Shown piece by piece: positions 60,945 through 64,000 of a stretch of DNA of 64,000 nucleotides (its first letter is position 1; the number at the start of each line of letters is the position of its first letter). The DNA comes from Candidatus Peregrinibacteria bacterium (lineage in GTDB: Bacteria; Patescibacteriota; Gracilibacteria; UBA1369), in assembly GCA_020851415.1 (NCBI GenBank), contig JADZCU010000004.1, positions 1 to 64,000 of the forward strand, in the 5' to 3' direction. The position numbers and the translations under genes were made by a program. The notes below the pieces were generated by a model that was not told the DNA's origin, searched no databases, and saw only the letters and a program-made list of their open reading frames with translations.

Positions 60945-62192
60945 ATGGCTATGCGTGGCTCTTTATCGACAATTCCAGACCCGGATCCAATACCAGAGCT
61001 TGGTAAATGGAACGAGGTTGAAGCAGGTGAATCTGTGACCATATCATCACTGCATTTAACGAATGGTGTTGTTTTGGAAATGTCTAGTAGTAAAGAACTT
61101 GGAGGCTTGGTGACAAGGGCTGTTCGAATTCCTCGAAATAATACTCCCAATGACAAAGTTATTGATGGCTATGAAGTGCGTTATTCAAATGGTCTTCAAA
61201 GATATTTTACCGCTCCTTCACAGTTTGTGACGGGAAACGCAGTTGAGCCATTAACAGGTGTTCCATTTACCTTTTCGGTAGAAAGTGATTCAGGTTTTGT
61301 TCTTCACAATGAACAGGGAAAAGTGCCGGCTTACTATCGCTTACAAAAGCTGCATGATTCCATTCGTTATGGTTCCGGGGTTCAAATTCCACCGGCCGGC
61401 GAAGATGCGACTCTTGACGGTCACCTGGATGTGACTAAGAAAATTGTGGCTTTTACTACACGGGGTTTGGGCAGAACTAAATATCTGCATTCTAATGAAG
61501 ATTGCGTGGGGTTTGGTAATAGGCGGGTGGTGGTGGCGGATGGTGTTGGAAGTCGCTACCATAGTGAATTGGCTTCACATTTAATAGTGGAAAGTATCAT
61601 TACGGATCCTGCCGATTTTGATCAGTCGATTGGTGATGCCAGTGTGCATTTGAACTCTTATAATACAAATTTTAATACTCTGGTTACAGAAAATATTGCT
61701 CCTGATGTTGTTTTTGCTGCCGCTGAGGTACATGGGAATAAGATACGGATTGTTCATTGTGGAGATGTTCGATGGCGTTTGTTTCATAATGGAAAAGTTA
61801 TAGCCGCCAGTAAGGACTTTTCCAAAGTTCAGGAATTATTAGATGCAGGGGCAATTACTGAAAAAGAGGCTATTACTCACAGTGAAAGAAATATTATCAC
61901 CAGTACGGCGTTGCTGGGCTTGAAGTCTTTTAGGGATTTAAAGGCACTTCCAGGATCGATACTTATGCTTTGCACGGATGGTTTGGATGGTGTTACTGAT
62001 GAAGAGATTATGAATCTACATAAGGATCACATGAATCGATACACTGTGATGGATGAGATTCAGAAACTTGTGGCTCTTAGAAATAACTCAGGTATGATTC
62101 CGGGTCTCTATAATGAAGGCGGTAAAGTGAAACTGGATTATTTCCCGGCTGCTCCTTGCGACAATGTAGGTGTGGCTTTTGTTTACTTTTAG
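60945..62192 (+). CDS. PP2C-type phosphatase with N-terminal extension
   Basis: 415 aa. The C-terminal 260 residues show PP2C motifs: HSNEDCVGFGNRRVVVADGVG (metal-binding D-G), AEVHGNKIRIVHCGDVRW, LCTDGLDGVTDEEI and the final APCDNVGVAFVYF (D-N). Conserved spacing suggests an active Ser/Thr phosphatase. The N-terminal 140 residues (SLSTIPDPDPIPELGKW, LGGLVTRAVRIPRNN) are beta-rich and unrecognised, perhaps a regulatory domain. No kinase is next to it. A strong terminator follows. Confidence 0.75.
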   Translation: MAMRGSLSTIPDPDPIPELGKWNEVEAGESVTISSLHLTNGVVLEMSSSKELGGLVTRAVRIPRNNTPNDKVIDGYEVRYSNGLQRYFTAPSQFVTGNAVEPLTGVPFTFSVESDSGFVLHNEQGKVPAYYRLQKLHDSIRYGSGVQIPPAGEDATLDGHLDVTKKIVAFTTRGLGRTKYLHSNEDCVGFGNRRVVVADGVGSRYHSELASHLIVESIITDPADFDQSIGDASVHLNSYNTNFNTLVTENIAPDVVFAAAEVHGNKIRIVHCGDVRWRLFHNGKVIAASKDFSKVQELLDAGAITEKEAITHSERNIITSTALLGLKSFRDLKALPGSILMLCTDGLDGVTDEEIMNLHKDHMNRYTVMDEIQKLVALRNNSGMIPGLYNEGGKVKLDYFPAAPCDNVGVAFVYF

Positions 62193-62208
62193 ATTTGATC
62201 TAAAAAAA

Positions 62209-62234
62209 ACACCCCGCCATATCGGGGTGTTTTT
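62209..62234. terminator. Bidirectional terminator
   Basis: ACACCCCG-CCATAT-CGGGGTGT with A and T runs. It ends the PP2C-like gene and the minus-strand ribosomal operon. Confidence 0.93.
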
Positions 62235-62266
62235 CGGGTTGGTATAGTAAGTTCGTACTCTTTCTT

Positions 62267-62719
62267 TTAGCGTTTGCTGAACTGTGGAGCGCGACGAGCA
62301 CGTTTGAGACCTGGCTTTTTGCGTTCTTTTACACGTGCATCACGTGTAAGGAAGCCTGCTTTTTTGAGTGTACCGCGAAGTGTTTCATCAAATACGATCA
62401 GGGCGCGAGCTATACCATGGCGAATTGCTTCAGCCTGAGCGCTCATGCCGCCGCCGGCTACTTTTACGGAAACATCAAAATTCTTTGAGTGACCAGTAAG
62501 TTTTAACGCAGATTGAATTACTCCATGTGCGCTTGGAACTGTGAAGTATTCATTTTCAGGTTTATCATTTACTGTAACTACACCTTTGCCTTTAGCATAT
62601 AAACGAACACGTGCTACCGCTGTTTTTCGTTTGCCTGCAGAGTAGTAATATTCTTGAGCAACTGTTTTTTTTGCAACAACCGGTTTAGTTGTACCTGATT
62701 CTTCAGTCTTTTTCACCAT
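62267..62719 (-). CDS. rpsI: Ribosomal protein S9
   Basis: 150 aa. AGKRKTAVARVRL, GHSKNFDVSVKVAGGGMSAQAEAIRHGIARAL and the invariant C-terminus RARRAPQFSKR that reaches the P-site tRNA. A 25-residue N-terminal extension precedes the core. Last gene of the run rpoA-rplQ-rplM-rpsI. Confidence 0.98.
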   Translation of the reverse strand: MVKKTEESGTTKPVVAKKTVAQEYYYSAGKRKTAVARVRLYAKGKGVVTVNDKPENEYFTVPSAHGVIQSALKLTGHSKNFDVSVKVAGGGMSAQAEAIRHGIARALIVFDETLRGTLKKAGFLTRDARVKERKKPGLKRARRAPQFSKR

Positions 62720-62747
62720 AGGATAGGGGAGTTGAGATGTTTAAATA

Positions 62748-63176
62748 TTAGAGTTCAATAGGTTTTGGCTGTTGAGCTTCGTGGTCATGCTCAGCACCAC
62801 TGTATACTTTGAGTTTTCTCAAAATATCTTTTTTCAATTTGTTGTGTGGAATCATGCCTGCAACTGCCATTTCGATCAGTTTTTCAGGTTTTACTTCACG
62901 TTGTTTTGCAGCTGTAATAGCTTTTAAACCGTTTGGGAAACGGGAATGTTTGTAATAAACTTTCTGTTCAGCTTTGTTACCTGTTAATCGTACTTCTTTG
63001 GCATTGATAACTACAACGTAGTTTCCGCTGATAACATAAGGTGCAAATGTAGGGCTGTTTTTGCCACGGAGTAATGCAGCAATTTTACTTGCAACACGGC
63101 CTAGGCTTTTACCTTTTACATCTACCAGGTTCCATTCCTGTTTGATTTCAGATTGTTTTGGGGCGAATGTTTTCAT
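62748..63176 (-). CDS. rplM: Ribosomal protein L13
   Basis: 142 aa. WNLVDVKGKSLGRVASKIAALLRGKNSPTF, VVINAKEVRLTGNKAEQKVYYKHSRFPNGLK and MAVAGMIPHNKLKKDIL are the family core. Between rplQ and rpsI, 28 nt from rpsI. Confidence 0.98.
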   Translation of the reverse strand: MKTFAPKQSEIKQEWNLVDVKGKSLGRVASKIAALLRGKNSPTFAPYVISGNYVVVINAKEVRLTGNKAEQKVYYKHSRFPNGLKAITAAKQREVKPEKLIEMAVAGMIPHNKLKKDILRKLKVYSGAEHDHEAQQPKPIEL

Positions 63177-63210
63177 GATTATTTGGGATTAACCCGGATT
63201 ATAGACAAGA

Positions 63211-63564
63211 TTATACAAGTTCAATTTGAACGATTGGAGCTGCGTCACCTGCGCGGAAACCCATATCGCTGATGCGTGTATAGCCGCTGTTGCGATCCTG
63301 GTATCGTTTTGTGATTTCGTCGACGAGCTTTTTGGAGCAGATCTCACTTTGGACAAGAGAGCTTACTTTACGAATGGCAGTTTTCTTATCAGCATGTTTT
63401 GCATCGTTGATAAGTTTATCCATAATTCCCTGAAGAGCTTTAGCTTTTGCTTTGGTAGTCTTGATTTTCTCTTCAAGAATCAGAGATGTAGCCAGGTTAT
63501 ACATGAGGAGTTTTCTCTGTCCTTTTGGCAGTCCGAGGTAGAGCTTTTTTACATTATGTCGCAT
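63211..63564 (-). CDS. rplQ: Ribosomal protein L17
   Basis: 117 aa. MRHNVKKLYLGLPKGQRKLLMYNLATSLI, then a helical middle and YTRISDMGFRAGDAAPIVQIELV. Follows rpoA by 27 nt in the standard order. Confidence 0.98.
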   Translation of the reverse strand: MRHNVKKLYLGLPKGQRKLLMYNLATSLILEEKIKTTKAKAKALQGIMDKLINDAKHADKKTAIRKVSSLVQSEICSKKLVDEITKRYQDRNSGYTRISDMGFRAGDAAPIVQIELV

Positions 63565-63591
63565 GGTCGTGAGTGAGATGAAATGACAAAT

Positions 63592-64000
63592 TTATTCTTT
63601 AGCCAGGCTCTTGTCGCGGGTTGCGAGAGCTGCAGCAACTTCTGTGAGTGCCTTTTTACCAAATCCGCGGAGGTTTGACAACTTACTTTCTGTACATTTT
63701 TCGAGCTGTTCAACTGAACCGATTCCGCCGTTGATCAAAGCATTCAATGTACGAGGGGAGAAACCAAGGATTTCAATAGGAGTATAGGACTCTTGTGCTG
63801 GTTTATTCTTTTCTTCAGCTTGTTCTTTTTCAGCGATCTTTTTGAAATCGCTCATGTATGCTTCCTCAACCATTGCGTTTTCCTGATTGAAGAGGCTGAA
63901 GTAAGACTGGAGAATGTTAGAAGCGAATTTAACTGCGTCTTCCGGAGTGATTGAACCATCTGTCATAACTTCCAGAGTGAGCTTATCAAGGTTGGTCATT
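63592..64000 (-). CDS. rpoA: RNA polymerase alpha subunit, C-terminal part (cut by window edge)
   Basis: About 136 codons; the reading frame runs off the window, so the start is outside. TNLDKLTLEVMTDGSITPEDAV is the end of the N-terminal assembly domain; the C-terminal domain IEILGFSPRTLNALINGGIGSVEQLEKC...LRGFGKKALTEV is the HhH DNA-binding part that contacts UP elements and activators. Followed by rplQ, as in most bacteria. Confidence 0.98.
   Translation of the reverse strand, partial: MTNLDKLTLEVMTDGSITPEDAVKFASNILQSYFSLFNQENAMVEEAYMSDFKKIAEKEQAEEKNKPAQESYTPIEILGFSPRTLNALINGGIGSVEQLEKCTESKLSNLRGFGKKALTEVAAALATRDKSLAKE

Noticed and set aside
1-64000. CRISPR array or cas genes
   Set aside because: No regularly spaced direct repeats and no cas-like product were seen.
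1-64000. UGA recoded as glycine
   Set aside because: nrdJ and the exporter genes end in TGA at expected positions and no gene has internal TGA codons.

Overview
The window looks like the chromosome of a streamlined bacterium of the Candidate Phyla Radiation (Patescibacteria), most like the Peregrinibacteria. This is an inference. It rests on SLH-domain (S-layer) surface proteins, a phosphoketolase with pentose-phosphate genes, a B12-dependent class II ribonucleotide reductase, many short unrecognised membrane or secreted proteins, and starts that mostly lack a Shine-Dalgarno sequence. TGA is used as an ordinary stop (class II reductase, ABC genes), so the UGA-glycine code of Gracilibacteria/Absconditabacteria does not apply. 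Most of the window is moderately AT-rich; two isolated genes (14074-14862 and 52918-53907) are strikingly GC-rich.

Layout. 1-11.4 kb: sugar-phosphate metabolism (transketolase end, phosphoketolase, prs, rpiB, rpe), with NDH-2, a HAD phosphatase, a TRIC-like channel, a RelE/YefM-type toxin-antitoxin pair and a two-nuclease island just after transketolase. 11.5-26 kb: two SLH proteins, a GC-rich CDP-alcohol phosphatidyltransferase, tRNA-Arg(GCG), a possible zinc peptidase, an intact IS1595-type element with 8-bp target duplication, inositol monophosphatase, class II ribonucleotide reductase, and a pair of unusual genes, one resembling lipid kinases. 26-39.9 kb: a MacAB/LolD-like three-gene exporter, uvrB, a Cys-rich lipoprotein, LemA with its DUF2207 partner, and a DinG helicase. 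39.9-40.5 kb: no gene, but a long, hairpin-rich, probably transcribed RNA region ending in a terminator. 41-56 kb: a 777-aa SLH protein, carA, pyrB-pyrC-pyrE, pyrF, TrhO, MazEF, an Smr protein and several unknowns. 56-64 kb: rsmA, DUF167, a Ca2+-type P-ATPase, trmD, a PP2C-like phosphatase, and rpsI, rplM, rplQ and rpoA (cut by the window edge).

How the genes work together. Transketolase, Rpe, RpiB and phosphoketolase interconvert pentose phosphates and can yield acetyl phosphate and glyceraldehyde 3-phosphate; Prs makes PRPP, which PyrE consumes. CarA, PyrB, PyrC, PyrE and PyrF cover most of de novo UMP synthesis (CarB and PyrD are not in the window), and NrdJ makes deoxynucleotides.

The most unusual signals are: (i) two insert-like segments, each flanked by the 3' end of a gene and a diverged copy of that same 3' end (transketolase around two nucleases, rpe around an SLH gene); (ii) the roughly 600-nt structured RNA candidate; (iii) dispersed short repeats and long hairpin elements at gene 3' ends; (iv) a solo 26-bp IS end 38 kb from the intact IS.
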